Part shown: in pieces, positions 24,409-33,808 of the stretch
Numbering within the stretch: the stretch's first letter is position 1
How the letters are laid out: each line of letters begins with the position of its first letter
Assembly (NCBI GenBank): GCA_947173945.1
Contig: CAMWGV010000019.1
Span: 1 to 45,171, forward strand
DNA from: an uncultured Lachnospiraceae bacterium
GTDB lineage: Bacteria; Bacillota; Clostridia; Lachnospirales; Lachnospiraceae
Length of the DNA: 45,171 nucleotides
Direction of reading: 5' to 3'
Program-made: the position numbers and the translations under genes
The notes under the pieces: model-generated
The model's input: the letters and a program-made list of their open reading frames with translations, nothing else
The model's database searches: none
What the model was told of the DNA's origin: nothing

Positions 24409-25605
24409 TTGAAGATATTTAGTGTCGGACAGGTAAACAAGTATATAAAGAACATAATAACCCAGGACTATATGCTTAAGAGTATCTCTATAAAAGGTGA
24501 GGTATCAAATTGCAAGTATCATAGCCTGGGACACATTTATTTTTCCCTGAAGGATGAAACGGGCGCACTTCCGGCTGTGATGTTTAAGAAAAGCACTGTA
24601 GATGGGCTTGACTTCAGGCTTGAGGATGGACAGGAAGTAATTGTGTCCGGCAGTATGAGTGTTTATGAGCGTGACGGAAAGTATCAGCTATATGCGAATA
24701 AAATAACGCTTGATGGTGTGGGAAAGCTTTATGAAGAGTTTGAAAGACTCAAAATGAAGCTTAACGATGAGGGCTTATTTGACTGCGATTTAAAAAAGCC
24801 AATTCCCAAATATCCAAAAAAAATCGGGATTGTTACGGCAAAAACAGGAGCTGCCATACAGGATATAATGAATATTGCAAGGCGACGAAATCCGTACGTC
24901 CAGCTTGTTCTTTGTCCGGCAAAGGTTCAGGGTGAAGGAGCAGCAGACACGATTGTATCAGGTATTAAGAGGCTGGATGTTATGGGACTTGATACTATAA
25001 TAATCGGAAGAGGTGGCGGTTCCATAGAGGATTTATGGCCATTTAATGAGGAAAAGGTCGTAAGAGCCATATATGAGGCAAAAACTCCTATTATATCAGG
25101 TACAGGACATGAAGTTGACATAACATTGGCTGATTATGCAGCTGATTTAAGGGCACCTACGCCATCGGCAGCATGTGAACTGGCAATTCCTGATGTTATG
25201 ACCGCAGTCAATGAGCTTAGGCGGCTGGCGCAGAGTATACAGTCACATATGATGAAGCATTTAAGTATTGTATCTCTTAAGCTTGAGACAATGTCCACAA
25301 GGCTTACGGCATTAAATCCTGCTGCAAAACTGGAACAGCAAAATCAGTATCTGTCTGAGTTGTACGATAAAATGAAACTCGCTATTAATAAAAAAATAAA
25401 TGATAAAAAACATATGCTTGATGTGTATACGGCAAAGCTTCATGGACTTTCTCCGACAGCAAAGCTTGTTGGAGGGTTTGGATATATTGAGAGCGGAGGA
25501 AATGCTGTTTTAAGTGCACAAAGTTTAAAAACGGGGCAGGAGCTTAAAATAACATTGCATGACGGTACAATCAATACAAGAGTTACGGATGTTCCAGGAA
25601 AATAA
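24409..25605 (+). CDS. xseA: Exodeoxyribonuclease VII large subunit
   Basis: 398 residues from a TTG start at 24409, overlapping nothing but lying one base after the nusB stop; AGGTGGAAA at the end of nusB serves as ribosome binding site. An N-terminal OB fold covers about 1-100 (FSVGQVNKYIKNI, ISIKGEVSN). The catalytic domain carries IGIVTAKTGAAIQDI, IIIGRGGGSIEDLWPFN and GTGHEVDITLADY. With XseB it degrades single-stranded DNA. Confidence 0.96.
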   Translation: MKIFSVGQVNKYIKNIITQDYMLKSISIKGEVSNCKYHSLGHIYFSLKDETGALPAVMFKKSTVDGLDFRLEDGQEVIVSGSMSVYERDGKYQLYANKITLDGVGKLYEEFERLKMKLNDEGLFDCDLKKPIPKYPKKIGIVTAKTGAAIQDIMNIARRRNPYVQLVLCPAKVQGEGAADTIVSGIKRLDVMGLDTIIIGRGGGSIEDLWPFNEEKVVRAIYEAKTPIISGTGHEVDITLADYAADLRAPTPSAACELAIPDVMTAVNELRRLAQSIQSHMMKHLSIVSLKLETMSTRLTALNPAAKLEQQNQYLSELYDKMKLAINKKINDKKHMLDVYTAKLHGLSPTAKLVGGFGYIESGGNAVLSAQSLKTGQELKITLHDGTINTRVTDVPGK

Positions 25606-25618
25606 TAGGGAGAAAATT

Positions 25619-25810
25619 ATGAGTGAAGAAAAATTTGTAATAGAAGATGCATTTGAAAGACTTGCGGAGATTAACAAAAGTCTTGAGTCCGGTGAAACAA
25701 GTCTTAAGGATGCCCTTGATTTGTATGGTGAGGGTGTTAAGCTTGTAGCCGCCTGCAAGGAAAATCTTGAAGGTGTAGAAAAGGAGATACAGATTTTAAA
25801 TGAAATATAA
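25619..25810 (+). CDS. xseB: Exodeoxyribonuclease VII small subunit
   Basis: 63 residues from the ATG at 25619 (ribosome binding site AGGGAGA). The sequence has the XseB pattern AFERLAEINKSLESGETSL followed by LYGEGVKL. It multimerises on XseA. Its end overlaps ispA by 11 bp, an arrangement seen in many bacteria. Confidence 0.95.
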   Translation: MSEEKFVIEDAFERLAEINKSLESGETSLKDALDLYGEGVKLVAACKENLEGVEKEIQILNEI

Positions 25811-26684
25811 TGCTAAGGATATAGAGGATATTATTTATAAATATCTTCCGGAATGTAACGGATATCAGGAAGATGTGATAGCTGCGATGAATTATGCTGT
25901 ACGGGCAGGCGGAAAACGGTTAAGACCTCTTATGATGAAGCTTTGTTATGACATGTTTAATATAGATGATGACAAAGCGTTAGAAGTGTTTATGGCAGCA
26001 ATTGAAATGATTCATACCTATTCACTTATTCACGATGACCTTCCGGCGTTGGACAATGATTCATTGAGGAGAGGACTTCCTACGGTTCATGTTAAATATG
26101 GAGAGGACATTGCAATACTTGCAGGAGATGGATTGCTAAATTATGCCTATGAGACAGCGGCAAAGGCATTTTCCGAACGACCGGCAGATTTGGCGGTAGA
26201 GCAGGCATATAGTTATCTTACAAAAAAACCAGGTATATATGGTATGATAGGAGGGCAGACCCTGGACGTTGTAATGTCAGGGAAATCCCTTGATGAGAAA
26301 CAGATTCAGTACATCTATGAAAATAAAACGTCAGCACTGATTGAGTGTGCAATGATGATAGGTGCCACCTTAGGCGGAGCGGATGAAAAATCAGTACAAC
26401 AACTTGAGGAGGCAGGACGGGCTGTAGGCCTGGCTTTTCAGGTTCAGGATGATATACTGGATATTACAGGTGACGAGGCAACGCTTGGTAAGCCTGTTCT
26501 GAGTGATGAAAAAAACAATAAGACAACATATGTATCTGTTTATGGTATGGAAAATGCGGTTGCGTATGTGAAAGAGATGTCGGACAAAGCAAATAGTATA
26601 CTTGGTGAGATTCAGGTTTCAAATGAGAATGCAAGAAATGAACTGATCAAACTGGTAAACATGTTAATTAATAGGGACAAATAA
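25800..26684 (+). CDS. ispA: Polyprenyl (farnesyl) diphosphate synthase
   Basis: 294 residues. The first Asp-rich motif is DDLPALDND (79-87) and the second is DDILD (217-221); GGKRLRP and GGQTLDV are also present. It condenses IPP and DMAPP to geranyl and farnesyl diphosphate. Its place immediately before dxs links supply and use in the MEP isoprenoid pathway. The exact chain length is not proven by sequence. Confidence 0.93.
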   Translation: MKYNAKDIEDIIYKYLPECNGYQEDVIAAMNYAVRAGGKRLRPLMMKLCYDMFNIDDDKALEVFMAAIEMIHTYSLIHDDLPALDNDSLRRGLPTVHVKYGEDIAILAGDGLLNYAYETAAKAFSERPADLAVEQAYSYLTKKPGIYGMIGGQTLDVVMSGKSLDEKQIQYIYENKTSALIECAMMIGATLGGADEKSVQQLEEAGRAVGLAFQVQDDILDITGDEATLGKPVLSDEKNNKTTYVSVYGMENAVAYVKEMSDKANSILGEIQVSNENARNELIKLVNMLINRDK

Positions 26685-28553
26685 ATGGCATTACTGGATA
26701 GAATAGTAAAGAAAAATGATATAAAGAATATTGATAAGAGCGATTATGAAAGGCTTGCCTATGAAATAAGGCAGTTTCTTGTTGATAAGGTCAGCAGGCA
26801 GGGTGGACATCTTGCCTCTAATTTAGGTTGTGTTGAGCTTACAATGGCACTTCATATTGTGATGAATTTTCCAGAGGACAAGCTGATTTTCGACGTGGGA
26901 CATCAGGCTTATACCCATAAGCTGCTTACTGGCAGGAAAGATGATTTTAATACATTAAGAGCATATGGTGGGATGAGTGGTTTTCCAAAGACAAGGGAAA
27001 GTGAATGTGATGTGTTTAACACAGGTCACAGCTCTACAAGTATATCAGCAGCGATGGGATTTGCTGTAGCACGTGATTTAAAAGGTGGAAACGAAAAGGT
27101 TGCGGCTGTTATCGGGGATGGTTCCCTGACAGGTGGTATGGCATACGAAGCTTTAAATTGCCTTGCTCAGGCAAAAACAGGCTGTGTAATCGTATTAAAT
27201 GACAATGAGATGTCAATCGATAAAAATGTAGGCGGACTTTCTAAATATTTAAACAGTATCAGAGTCGGAACTGCATACAATGAGCTTAAGGTCGGAGTTG
27301 AAAATAGTCTGCTTGGCACAAAGGCAGGAGAGAAGGTTGCAAAAACAATAAAACGTTCAAAGGATACAATAAAGCAGTTTTTTGTTCCGGGAATGTTTTT
27401 TGAGGAGCTGGGCATAACCTATGTAGGTCCTGTTGACGGGCACAATATAAACGAAATGGTATACACCTTCAAAAAAGCGTTTAAATTAAACAAGCCCATT
27501 ATTATACATGTTAAAACGAAAAAGGGGATGGGATACAGACACGCTGAGAGACATCCGGATTATTTTCATGGTATAGCAGCATTTGACTCATTGACTGGAA
27601 GACTACTTGTAAAAAAGGAATGTAAATCATATACTGATATATTTGCAAAGCACATGGTAACAATGGGGGAACAATATGATAACCTTGTTGCTGTTACGGC
27701 GGCAATGTCAATCGGAACAGGTTTGAATAAATTTCAAGAACAATTTCCGAACAGAATGTTTGATGTTGGCATAGCGGAGCAACATGCAGTTACGTTTGCT
27801 GCGGGACTTGCTGCTGCCGGAATGATTCCGTTTGTTGCAATTTATTCATCATTTTTACAGAGGGCATATGATCAGATTTTACATGATGTATGTCTTCAGA
27901 AACTTCATGTCATATTTGCAGTAGACCGTTCGGGACTTGTCGGTCAGGACGGGGAAACCCATCAGGGTATTTATGACATCTCATATTTGTCACATATGCC
28001 GGGAATGACCGTAATGGCGCCAAAAAACAGATATGAGCTTGAGAGCATGATGGAGTTTGCAGTTGCTTATGATGGACCTGTTGCCATAAAATATCCGAGA
28101 GGTGATGCATACAAGGGACTTAAGGAATATGCTTTACCAATTGAGTATGGTAAAAGTGAGGTTATTTTTGAGGGTAGTCAAGTGGCAATATTTGCTTGTG
28201 GAAATATGGTCGAGGAGGCAGTTAAGCTTACGGATATGCTAAAGGAGGAGGGAGTGAAACCAACTCTTGTAAACGTAAGGTTTGTATCACAGGTAGACCA
28301 TGAATTGCTTGAAGATATATGTAGTAAGCACTCCATTATTGTTACGATGGAGGAAAATATAATTAAGGGTGGATATGGTGAGCTTGTAGATGCCTGTATT
28401 TCAGATAAAGGGATAAAGAAAGCGAAAGATTTTGTCCATATAAACTGCGGAATTGACAAGGGATATGTTGAACAGGGCTCTATCAAAAGATTGAGAGAAG
28501 AACTCGGCATAGATGCAAAGTCAGTGTTTGAAAAAATAAAGAAACAGCTTTAA
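26685..28553 (+). CDS. dxs: 1-deoxy-D-xylulose-5-phosphate synthase
   Basis: 622 residues. Dxs condenses pyruvate and glyceraldehyde-3-phosphate using thiamine diphosphate, the first step of the MEP pathway. The thiamine-binding motif begins GDGSLTGG (144-151), with GGHLASNLG near residue 41 and FDVGIAEQHAVTFAAGLA in the pyrimidine-binding domain. It starts directly at the ispA stop codon. Confidence 0.97.
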   Translation: MALLDRIVKKNDIKNIDKSDYERLAYEIRQFLVDKVSRQGGHLASNLGCVELTMALHIVMNFPEDKLIFDVGHQAYTHKLLTGRKDDFNTLRAYGGMSGFPKTRESECDVFNTGHSSTSISAAMGFAVARDLKGGNEKVAAVIGDGSLTGGMAYEALNCLAQAKTGCVIVLNDNEMSIDKNVGGLSKYLNSIRVGTAYNELKVGVENSLLGTKAGEKVAKTIKRSKDTIKQFFVPGMFFEELGITYVGPVDGHNINEMVYTFKKAFKLNKPIIIHVKTKKGMGYRHAERHPDYFHGIAAFDSLTGRLLVKKECKSYTDIFAKHMVTMGEQYDNLVAVTAAMSIGTGLNKFQEQFPNRMFDVGIAEQHAVTFAAGLAAAGMIPFVAIYSSFLQRAYDQILHDVCLQKLHVIFAVDRSGLVGQDGETHQGIYDISYLSHMPGMTVMAPKNRYELESMMEFAVAYDGPVAIKYPRGDAYKGLKEYALPIEYGKSEVIFEGSQVAIFACGNMVEEAVKLTDMLKEEGVKPTLVNVRFVSQVDHELLEDICSKHSIIVTMEENIIKGGYGELVDACISDKGIKKAKDFVHINCGIDKGYVEQGSIKRLREELGIDAKSVFEKIKKQL

Positions 28554-28601
28554 TTAAAATACATAAGATTTCCCACGGGAAAGATAAAGAGGATATCAGG
28601 T

Positions 28602-29438
28602 ATGCAGGAAAAAGTAAAAAAGGAAAGACTGGATGTACTGCTTGTTAACAGAGGTCTTGCCGCATCGAGAGAGAAGGCTAAGGCAGTTATTATGTCGGGC
28701 ATAGTATATGTAGACAATGTCAAAGAAGATAAAGCGGGAACAACTTTTCCGGATAATGTCCAAATTGAGGTTCGTGGAAATACATTAAGGTATGTGAGCC
28801 GAGGAGGCCTGAAGCTTGAGAAGGCTGTGAATGAATTTGGACTTACATTAAAAGAAAAGGTTTGTATGGATGTGGGGTCATCCACAGGCGGTTTTACAGA
28901 CTGTATGCTGCAAAATGGGGCATCGAAGGTTTTCTCTGTTGATGTGGGACATGGTCAACTGGATTGGAAGCTTAGAAATGACGACAGGGTTGTCTGTATG
29001 GAGAAGACAAACATAAGATACGTGACACCGGAGGATATCGGCGAGGAAGTAGACTTTGCATCTATTGATGTTTCATTTATATCATTGACAAAGGTTCTGT
29101 TACCTGTAAAAAATATTTTGGGTCCGGAGGGAAAAATAGTATGCCTTATAAAGCCTCAGTTTGAGGCTGGCAGGGATAAAGTTGGAAAAAAGGGTGTAGT
29201 CAGAGACAGGAAGGTCCATAGTCAGGTTATAGATATGGTTGTAGGCTATGCGGAGTCTATTGATTTATATCCTCTTATGCTTGACTTTTCACCGGTGAAG
29301 GGACCAGAGGGAAACATAGAGTACTTGCTTTATCTTTCTAAATGCAGAGAGGAAAAAGCAAAAGATGCATCAATTTCTGTTGAGGAAGTTGTAGCTGCAT
29401 CACACACAGCATTGGATAAGGAACAAACACATGAATAA
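28602..29438 (+). CDS. tlyA: TlyA family rRNA 2'-O-methyltransferase
   Basis: 278 residues: an N-terminal S4 RNA-binding domain (about 9-70, KERLDVLLVNRGLAASREKA) and a FtsJ-like SAM domain with DVGSSTGGFTD (90-100). Homologues methylate ribosomal RNA; Bacillus YqxC sits in the same dxs-yqxC-argR-recN order. It overlaps nadK by 8 bp. A short TTTCCC/GGGAAA hairpin lies in the gap after dxs. Confidence 0.92.
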   Translation: MQEKVKKERLDVLLVNRGLAASREKAKAVIMSGIVYVDNVKEDKAGTTFPDNVQIEVRGNTLRYVSRGGLKLEKAVNEFGLTLKEKVCMDVGSSTGGFTDCMLQNGASKVFSVDVGHGQLDWKLRNDDRVVCMEKTNIRYVTPEDIGEEVDFASIDVSFISLTKVLLPVKNILGPEGKIVCLIKPQFEAGRDKVGKKGVVRDRKVHSQVIDMVVGYAESIDLYPLMLDFSPVKGPEGNIEYLLYLSKCREEKAKDASISVEEVVAASHTALDKEQTHE

Positions 29439-30261
29439 TTTTCTTATTTTTACAAATACAGATAAGGATTTAGGTCTTGAACTTAGCAATAAAATAACAG
29501 AATATTTAATAAGCAAAGGTGGGACAGCCACAATTGTAAGAGATTGTATTGAGGACAGTGACAGTGAAAAAAACAGCTTTTTAGATGGTGTTCAGGCCGT
29601 TATTGTGCTTGGTGGTGATGGCACCATGCTTCGGGCTGCCAGAGCAATAGGCGAATATGACATACCGCTGATTGGAATTAACTTAGGTACGCTTGGCTTT
29701 CTTACAGAGGTTGAGGAGTCGAATGTGTTTCAGGCATTGGACAGATTGCTCAATGACAGCTATATAATTGAAAACCGTATTATGATTGAGGGAATTATTG
29801 ATGGAAAGTCATTTCATTCACTGAATGATATCGTAATTACAAGAGCAGGTTTTTCACGTGTTATAGGTCTTAATGTATATGTAAACGGACAGCTTCTTGA
29901 TACATATGAGGCAGATGGTGTTATAGTTGCAACGCCTACCGGTTCCACGGGTTACAATTTATCAGCAGGTGGACCAATTATAAGCCCTAAATCAAAGGTT
30001 ATAGTAGTCACTCCTATATCCCCACACTCACTTACATCAAAAAGCGTTGTCTTTGACAGCCTTGATGAAATTAAAATAGAGATAATCAAAAAGCGTAAAA
30101 CGCAGGATACGGAGGCAATCGTATCCTTTGACGGTGAAAACAGCATTGGTCTTGGCGCCGGTGATATAGTTACAGCACGAACATCCTCACGGACACTCAG
30201 ACTGATTAAGATGTATGATGTGAATTTTTACAGTGTTCTTCGTGATAAAATAGGAGGTTGA
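29431..30261 (+). CDS. nadK: NAD kinase
   Basis: 276 residues. The kinase signature GGDGTMLRAAR (61-71) and PTGSTGYNLSAGGPI identify NAD kinase, which makes NADP from NAD and ATP or polyphosphate. It overlaps tlyA by 8 bp; argR begins 4 bp after its stop. Confidence 0.96.
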   Translation: MNNFLIFTNTDKDLGLELSNKITEYLISKGGTATIVRDCIEDSDSEKNSFLDGVQAVIVLGGDGTMLRAARAIGEYDIPLIGINLGTLGFLTEVEESNVFQALDRLLNDSYIIENRIMIEGIIDGKSFHSLNDIVITRAGFSRVIGLNVYVNGQLLDTYEADGVIVATPTGSTGYNLSAGGPIISPKSKVIVVTPISPHSLTSKSVVFDSLDEIKIEIIKKRKTQDTEAIVSFDGENSIGLGAGDIVTARTSSRTLRLIKMYDVNFYSVLRDKIGG

Positions 30262-30265
30262 CATT

Positions 30266-30712
30266 TTGAAGGAAAAACGACAAAGTGCAATTATCAGGAT
30301 TATAAGTGAAAATAACATAGATACACAGGAAATGCTGTTGAAATATCTAAATGACAGTGGCTTTGATACTACGCAGGCAACTGTGTCAAGAGATATAAGG
30401 GAGTTGAATATAACAAAGCTTTCCTATGAGGGAAACAAACATAAATATGTTGTGGGCTCAGTAAATGCCAAGCAGTCCGATTTATCCTATAAGCATGTAA
30501 TTGAAAATTATATATTGTCAATCGATCATGCTGGAAATCTTATTGTTATCAGAACTGTAGCAGGATATGCAATGGCAGTTGCGACAGCAATTGACAGCCT
30601 TAAGGAGGAAGATATAATGGGGTGCATCGCAGGTGATGACACACTATTTATAGCAATTAAGGAACCTGACAGAGCGGATGAAATAATTGGGAGTATAAAA
30701 AAATGCTATTAA
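30266..30712 (+). CDS. argR: Arginine repressor
   Basis: 148 residues from a TTG start at 30266 with TAGGAGG upstream. An N-terminal winged helix (QEMLLKYLNDSGFDTTQATV, SRDIRELNITK) is followed by a C-terminal arginine-binding hexamerisation domain ending GCIAGDDTLFIAI. ArgR in Firmicutes represses synthesis and activates catabolism of arginine; no arginine genes are in the window. It overlaps recN by 10 bp. Confidence 0.95.
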   Translation: MKEKRQSAIIRIISENNIDTQEMLLKYLNDSGFDTTQATVSRDIRELNITKLSYEGNKHKYVVGSVNAKQSDLSYKHVIENYILSIDHAGNLIVIRTVAGYAMAVATAIDSLKEEDIMGCIAGDDTLFIAIKEPDRADEIIGSIKKCY

Positions 30713-32391
30713 ATATGCACATAAAAAATATCGTTTTGATAGATGATATAGATATAAGCTTTGATGATAATTTAAACATTTTGACAGGAGAGACGGGAGC
30801 GGGTAAGTCAATTATAATCGGTTCTCTTGGAATATGTCTTGGAGGAAGATTTCAAAAGGAGATTCTTCGTGATGATACAATGGATGGAATTGTTGAGCTT
30901 ACATTTTCCATTGATAGGGAATGTATCAGGCAGCAGCTTGAGAACATGGATGTTTATGGGGATGAAAATGATGAGCTGCTTATTGTCAGAAGGCTTAATA
31001 AAAACGGAAGAACGATAAATAGGATAAATGATAATACGGTAACAACGGCAAAGCTTAAGGAAGTTGCTGCTGTGTTGATTGATTTGCATGCACAGCATGA
31101 ACAACAGACCCTGCTAAAGCCATCCATGCACATGGAAATTCTTGACAGGTTTGGCGGTGGGGATATAGCAAAGATAAAAGGTGCGGTAAAGGATTTATAT
31201 GATACATATGTAAAGCTGAAAAAAGACATAGAAGAAAGTTCTATGGATGATAACGAAAAAAACAGACAGATGGATTTTCTAAAATTTCAAATTAATGAAA
31301 TAAGCTCTGCAAAGCTTGTTTCCGGAGAGGATGAAGAATTGGAAACAGCTTATAAAAAAGCTGTGAATTCAAAGGAAATTCTTTCCACTGCTTCTGAGGT
31401 ATATAGTGTTACAGGATACGGAAGGAAGGATTCTTCCGCAGATTTAATCGGTCGTGCTTTAGTACAGATGAAGCAGCTTTCCACCTTGGATTCAGATTTG
31501 GATGCTCTTTGCAGCAGTCTTATTGATATAGATTCCATGTTAAATGATTTTAATCGTGAGCTTTCTGATTATATGCAGTCTATGGAGTTTGATGATGCAC
31601 AGTTTGCATCAATAGAGAGCCGGTTAGATGTAATTAATTCTTTAAAAGCAAAATATGGCAGAAGCATTTCTGATATTTCATTGGCACTTGAAAAGTTTGA
31701 AAGTGAGTATGACAGCCTTGTATTATATGATGAGCAAATGGAAAAGCTAAATAGTGAACTGAAAAATGTTGAGAAAGCACTTGCAATAGAGTGTGACAGG
31801 CTTACGGAAGCTCGTAAAAATACTGCGAAAAAGCTGTGCACCATGATAAAAGAAGCACTTATTGAGCTTAATTTTACATCGGTAGAGTTTGAAATGAGTT
31901 TTACAAAGCTTGACAAATTTACCCAAAATGGAAATGATCAGGCATATTTTATGATATCTACAAACGTTGGTGAAAAAGTAAGACCTCTTTTTGAGGTTGC
32001 ATCCGGTGGTGAACTGTCAAGGGTTATGCTTGCACTTAAGTCGTGTATCGCATATGAGGATGATACTCCAACACTCATATTTGATGAAATTGATGTTGGA
32101 ATAAGTGGTAAAACTGCACAGAGTGTTGCAAAAAAGCTTTCCATAATAGGCAGGAACCATCAGGTAATATGTATAACACATCTTCCTCAGATTGCTTCCA
32201 TGGCAGATTCGCATTTTATCATAGAAAAAATTGTGGAAAATAATAAAACCACAACCAATATAAGGAAGCTGGATAATGAGTCACAGATTGATGAAATATC
32301 AAGACTTTTAGGCGGTGAAACCGTCACAGAAGCAACACGTACAAATGCAAGAGAAATGAAGGAATTGGCAAATCAAACAAAAATATACTGA
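30703..32391 (+). CDS. recN: DNA repair protein RecN
   Basis: 562 residues of SMC-like architecture. Walker A is GETGAGKS (29-36); coiled-coil arms span about 150-370; the signature VASGGELSRVMLALK and Walker B LIFDEIDVGISG are near the C-terminus. RecN acts in double-strand break repair. No LexA-type GAAC-N4-GTTC box precedes this operon, unlike the module at 3213. A terminator follows. Confidence 0.97.
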   Translation: MLLNMHIKNIVLIDDIDISFDDNLNILTGETGAGKSIIIGSLGICLGGRFQKEILRDDTMDGIVELTFSIDRECIRQQLENMDVYGDENDELLIVRRLNKNGRTINRINDNTVTTAKLKEVAAVLIDLHAQHEQQTLLKPSMHMEILDRFGGGDIAKIKGAVKDLYDTYVKLKKDIEESSMDDNEKNRQMDFLKFQINEISSAKLVSGEDEELETAYKKAVNSKEILSTASEVYSVTGYGRKDSSADLIGRALVQMKQLSTLDSDLDALCSSLIDIDSMLNDFNRELSDYMQSMEFDDAQFASIESRLDVINSLKAKYGRSISDISLALEKFESEYDSLVLYDEQMEKLNSELKNVEKALAIECDRLTEARKNTAKKLCTMIKEALIELNFTSVEFEMSFTKLDKFTQNGNDQAYFMISTNVGEKVRPLFEVASGGELSRVMLALKSCIAYEDDTPTLIFDEIDVGISGKTAQSVAKKLSIIGRNHQVICITHLPQIASMADSHFIIEKIVENNKTTTNIRKLDNESQIDEISRLLGGETVTEATRTNAREMKELANQTKIY

Positions 32392-32418
32392 TTATATAAA
32401 ACGTTTTTTTTTGATACT

Positions 32419-32450
32419 AAGAGTACATGCAAATTGTGTACTCTTTTTTT
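32419..32450 (+). terminator. Terminator after recN
   Basis: AAGAGTACA (32419-32427) pairs with TGTACTCTT (32437-32445), 9-nt loop, ending in a run of seven T. Confidence 0.82.
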
Positions 32451-32457
32451 ATGGTTG

Positions 32458-32484
32458 TGTCAAGTTTTTATAGAAAACTTGACA
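32458..32484 (+). promoter_or_regulatory. Hairpin upstream of the spoIVB leader
   Basis: TGTCAAGTTTT (32458-32468) pairs with AAAACTTGACA (32474-32484), an 11-bp perfect stem with a 5-nt loop. There is no T-run after it. Its role, as a protein-binding dyad or an RNA hairpin, is unknown. Confidence 0.5.
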
Positions 32485-32490
32485 TGTAGC

Positions 32491-32545
32491 ATCTGCCCAT
32501 TTGCTGAAAGCAAATTTGGAATGGGCTGATGTTCAAGGTCAGGAG
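32491..32545 (+). promoter_or_regulatory. Leader hairpin before spoIVB (family copy D)
   Basis: Outer arms 32491-32500 and 32521-32530 pair at 9 of 10 positions; inner ATTTGCT/AGCAAAT (32499-32505 with 32509-32515) has a GAA loop. It then runs GATGTTCAAGGTCAGGAGG into the ribosome binding site. The inner hairpin is identical to that at 5605-5621 and the 3' part is shared with 2091-2102 and 7819-7831. Confidence 0.6.
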
Positions 32546-32553
32546 GTATATAT

Positions 32554-33708
32554 ATGAGCGTTAAATATTATAGAAATATTTTATTTGCAATGCTGTTTTC
32601 AATATGCAGTTTAATATATGTTTCAGTATATAACGATGTGAGTTCCATTTATGGTAATACGGCAGTAAGTGGTAATGGGAGTATTTCCATAAATGAAGGC
32701 GGTTCGGATATGAATCCGATTATCGCAGCTGAGTCTACGGAAGGTGTCAGTGAAGAAAACACTGATGAGAAGGATAATACTGTCCATATGGTTATGCCAT
32801 CGGGAAAACCGATTGGAATATATGTGAAAACAAAGGGCGTTATGGTAATAGGAACAGGAGAAATACAGACGCTGCAGGGTAATAATGTCTCACCATGCCG
32901 TAATCTTATTGAAACCGGTGATTATATCATGGAAATAAATGGTACAGAGGTAAACGACAAAGAAGGACTTATAAATGCCATAGAGGAATGCCGGGATGAG
33001 GAGATTATAATGAAGGTAAACAGAAAGGGAAGCGAAATAGATATTGCAGTCACACCGATTCTGTCATCAAACAAAAAATATATGTTAGGGTTATGGGTAA
33101 AGGATGATATAGCAGGAATAGGAACATTGACATATATTGATGAAAATGGATTTGGGGCATTAGGACACAGTATAAATGATAATGATACAGGCGAACTTTT
33201 TGATATTTCAGACGGAGCAATTTATGAGACGGAGCTTGTTAATATCGTAAAATCGGATGGTGAACATCCGGGACGGCTAGAGGGTATCATAGATTATTCT
33301 TCATCTAACGTAATAGGTAGAGTAAAAAATAATACCCTGTATGGCATAAAGGGTTATATGACAAAAAATGCTTATGAGAATCTTGCATCGGGAGAATGGA
33401 TGCCGATTGCGCAGAAGGAGGAGGCACATTTAGGTGATGCACTCATTTTGTCATCGGTTTCCGGAAAGCCAGAGTATTACGAAATTGAAATAACAGGTGT
33501 GGATGTAAGTGACAGCAGCGGTAATAAAGGTCTGGAAATAGTAATTAATGATTCAAGGCTGTTACAGCTTACAAGTGGAATTGTACAGGGTATGAGTGGA
33601 ACGCCAATTATACAGGATGGAAAGCTGTTAGGGGCGGTAACACATGTATTTTTGAGGGATTCCGCAAGGGGGTATGGAACCTTTGTTGAAAACATTATGA
33701 GTAACTGA
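32554..33708 (+). CDS. spoIVB: SpoIVB serine peptidase (S55)
   Basis: 384 residues: an N-terminal membrane anchor (about 8-26), a linker, a PDZ domain (about 80-165) and the S55 peptidase domain with H205 in GALGHSI and S348 in GMSGTPI. In Bacillus SpoIVB is made in the forespore and cleaves SpoIVFA to trigger sigma-K activation. Position after recN is the usual one. No convincing sigma-G promoter was found by eye. Confidence 0.95.
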   Translation: MSVKYYRNILFAMLFSICSLIYVSVYNDVSSIYGNTAVSGNGSISINEGGSDMNPIIAAESTEGVSEENTDEKDNTVHMVMPSGKPIGIYVKTKGVMVIGTGEIQTLQGNNVSPCRNLIETGDYIMEINGTEVNDKEGLINAIEECRDEEIIMKVNRKGSEIDIAVTPILSSNKKYMLGLWVKDDIAGIGTLTYIDENGFGALGHSINDNDTGELFDISDGAIYETELVNIVKSDGEHPGRLEGIIDYSSSNVIGRVKNNTLYGIKGYMTKNAYENLASGEWMPIAQKEEAHLGDALILSSVSGKPEYYEIEITGVDVSDSSGNKGLEIVINDSRLLQLTSGIVQGMSGTPIIQDGKLLGAVTHVFLRDSARGYGTFVENIMSN

Positions 33709-33729
33709 CCATATAAAAAATAAATAAAA

Positions 33730-33750
33730 TGGCAATTTATTATATTGCCA
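33730..33750. other. Small hairpin between spoIVB and the pyridoxal kinase-like gene
   Basis: TGGCAAT (33730-33736) and ATTGCCA (33744-33750) form a 7-bp stem. The plus strand has no T-run after it, so it is a doubtful terminator for spoIVB. Confidence 0.35.
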
Positions 33751-33808
33751 AAAAGAGGTAAGGTATAAAAGCGTTTTAGGCTATAATAATTTTAAGGAGG
33801 ATGCTTGT

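Noticed and set aside
29952-30146. Minus-strand ORF opposite nadK
   Set aside because: Short antisense shadow of a secure gene.
33782-33787. TATAAT before the pyridoxal kinase-like gene
   Set aside because: No -35 at suitable distance, and the predicted transcript start would remove the ribosome binding site.
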